Below, one piece after another: positions 61,391 through 64,000 of a stretch of DNA of 64,000 nucleotides. A model generated the notes under the pieces. It was not told the DNA's origin and did no database searches. It saw only the letters and a program-made list of their open reading frames with translations. A program made the position numbers and the translations under genes. Each line of letters begins with the position of its first letter. Positions within the stretch are counted from its first letter, which is position 1. Where the stretch lies: the NCBI RefSeq assembly GCF_003324485.1, contig NZ_QODK01000002.1, positions 124,001-188,000 on the forward strand, written 5' to 3'. The DNA comes from Cohaesibacter intestini (lineage in GTDB: Bacteria; Pseudomonadota; Alphaproteobacteria; Rhizobiales; Cohaesibacteraceae).

Positions 61391-61708
61391 ATGCTGTTGT
61401 GGGTCGCATTGAAGCAAACTCTGGCAGGCGCTTGGCGCTTGGCCATTGGCATCATTCTTGGCACAGCGCTCTATATCTATTGCTTTCTTTATCGCGAAGA
61501 TATCTACCGGCAGGTCCACCTTTCCACCCGTCAGGCCGTCGACTGGCTGGAGACACAGCCCTTCATCATGAATTATGCCAAATGGTATGAGCTGTTGAAG
61601 ATCGATGACAAGCTTGCCTTTGCCCTCTATGTCCTGTTCGCCCGCATCGTGTGGATGTTCTTTGAAACAGTGATTTCCTATCTCTTCCGCAAAATGAGCG
61701 AAGGATAA
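61391..61708 (+). CDS. Small two-helix membrane protein, unknown
   Basis: A 105-residue protein with a predicted membrane helix near the start (AWRLAIGIILGTALYIYCFLY) and a second near the end (LAFALYVLFARIVWMFFETVI), joined by a polar loop of about 40 residues containing two short amphipathic stretches. GGGGAAA lies 5 bases before the ATG, a good ribosome site. No family recognised. It follows ubiX by 112 bases on the same strand and may be in the same operon. The frame begins 11 codons earlier at 61358, but that part overlaps the ribosome site. Confidence 0.65.
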   Translation: MLLWVALKQTLAGAWRLAIGIILGTALYIYCFLYREDIYRQVHLSTRQAVDWLETQPFIMNYAKWYELLKIDDKLAFALYVLFARIVWMFFETVISYLFRKMSEG

Positions 61709-61789
61709 GACACAAAAAAAAGCCCGCCCAACAAGACCCACGAGCCCTCAAGGGAACACGGCTCTTCCAGTTCAGGCAGGCTGATTGTC

Positions 61790-62143
61790 TTAACGTGTGG
61801 ACACAGAAACTGGTGCGTCAATCGGCAGAATGACCGAAGCATTGAGCAATTTGCGGAAAACCGCGAACCAATAGACGATATAAGCAATCCCGAAGGTTAC
61901 GATCGACAAAAGCAACCAAATCACTGCATGCCCGACAATTTGCGCAAGCGTGAAATCGACATACAGTCGTCCGATTTTGTTTCCATGTTCATCAACCACG
62001 AATGTTCGGTTGATTGGTGCCTTGTTCAAATAATAGGGCATGACAAACAATGCCAAACCGAAGGTGATGAAAGACAGCACCACCCACAAGACAACCAGCC
62101 CAATTCCCTCAATCAATTCCAATTCACATCTCAAACTACGCAT
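61790..62143 (-). CDS. Small membrane protein, DUF6693-like
   Basis: A 117-residue protein with two similar halves: GLVVLWVVLSFITFGLALFVMPYYLNK and, after a polar middle NRTFVVDEHGNKIGRLYVDF, AVIWLLLSIVTFGIAYIVYWFAVF. Each has an LS-x-x-TFG signature, so it looks like an internally duplicated helical hairpin. I recall this pattern as DUF6693 but hold that name loosely. GGGGAAA precedes the ATG at 62143 by 5 bases; the frame above it to 62227 is less likely. Lies between the small plus-strand gene and the eno terminator; function unknown. Confidence 0.75.
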   Translation of the reverse strand: MRSLRCELELIEGIGLVVLWVVLSFITFGLALFVMPYYLNKAPINRTFVVDEHGNKIGRLYVDFTLAQIVGHAVIWLLLSIVTFGIAYIVYWFAVFRKLLNASVILPIDAPVSVSTR

Positions 62144-62286
62144 TGCGCTTTCCCCAGATAAACTTTCAGCGGTCCGCCTTGACCGCAACAACAATAAAAA
62201 AAGTAGCCACCCCTGAAGGCAAAACAACTTGATACAATTTTAAGTAGTCACCACCAAAAGCCCAACATCAGAAGTGCAAGCATTCA

Positions 62287-62323
62287 CAAAAAAACCGACG
62301 CACCCGTCAGGATGCGTCGGTTT
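62287..62323 (-). terminator. Terminator for eno
   Basis: AAACCGACGCA and TGCGTCGGTTT form an 11-base-pair stem with a 10-base loop; the minus transcript ends in a U-run 44 bases past the eno stop. Confidence 0.9.
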
Positions 62324-62366
62324 CAATCTTGTCAGCTGAACCCGAAGGCCCGGCTCAATCCAGCAA

Positions 62367-64000
<1,634 letters not shown>

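Overview
The window is a stretch of alphaproteobacterial chromosome, most likely Hyphomicrobiales (Rhizobiales). Support comes from an ExoR-type Sel1 regulator, a PopZ/DUF2497 gene beside valS, pyruvate dehydrogenase E1-beta with its own lipoyl domain, the pdh-lpd-glsB-lipA-COQ10 series, the dgt-argS-SPOR-scpAB-tatABC-serS-surE series, and a three-hairpin anti-Shine-Dalgarno small RNA. I cannot name the genus from sequence alone. No rRNA, tRNA, CRISPR array, insertion sequence or prophage was seen; almost every gene is core.

Layout. 1-5.5 kb: minus-strand block of a VOC protein (cut by the window edge), two cyclophilins, coaD and gyrA. 5.7-8 kb: marC and a CYTH-CHAD protein on plus. 8-12.4 kb: an RND efflux pump and its adaptor, divergent from a ZnT9-like cation transporter. 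13.5-18.1 kb: an exported glycan-binding-like protein, ssb, and divergent uvrA with a LexA-like site between. 18.1-19.7 kb: a small RNA gene whose three stem-loops each carry a CCTCCTCCC loop, then an uncharacterised lipoprotein. 19.7-25.6 kb: trmFO, two proteins related to mitochondrial complex I assembly factors, and secF-secD-yajC. 25.8-31.3 kb: a DUF815 ATPase, DUF1203, valS, popZ. 31.6-43.4 kb: an NlpD/DipM-like LysM-M23 lipoprotein, surE, serS, tatCBA, an orphan ABC ATPase, scpBA and a large SPOR membrane protein. 43.5-48.1 kb: argS, dgt, then divergent erpA and xthA. 48.2-58.7 kb: exoR, a COQ10/RatA protein, lipA, glsB, lpd, an MFS transporter on the opposite strand, pdhCBA and ftsB. 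59.1-64 kb: ubiD-ubiX, two small membrane proteins and eno.

How the genes fit together. Several groups form functional units: ssb and uvrA (DNA repair, probably SOS linked); yajC-secD-secF with Mth938-like and squalene-synthase-like genes (membrane protein insertion and probably respiratory complex I assembly); tatABC (folded protein export); scpAB and popZ (chromosome organisation and polarity); SPOR, LysM-M23 and ftsB (division and cell wall); pdhABC, lpd and lipA (pyruvate dehydrogenase and its lipoyl cofactor); ubiD, ubiX and the COQ10-like protein (ubiquinone synthesis and handling).

The strongest non-coding finding is the small RNA at about 18.64-18.75 kb. Other points worth a second look are a lipoprotein with a probable Cys-His-Asp triad, an M23 domain lacking its zinc ligands, perfect inverted repeats placed over the promoters of yajC and the RND adaptor, and departures from the gene order I expect in this group (no nagZ next to scpA, no pcm next to surE, an orphan ABC ATPase between scpB and tatA, an MFS gene inside the pdh-lpd block). 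I did not find a convincing new multi-gene system.
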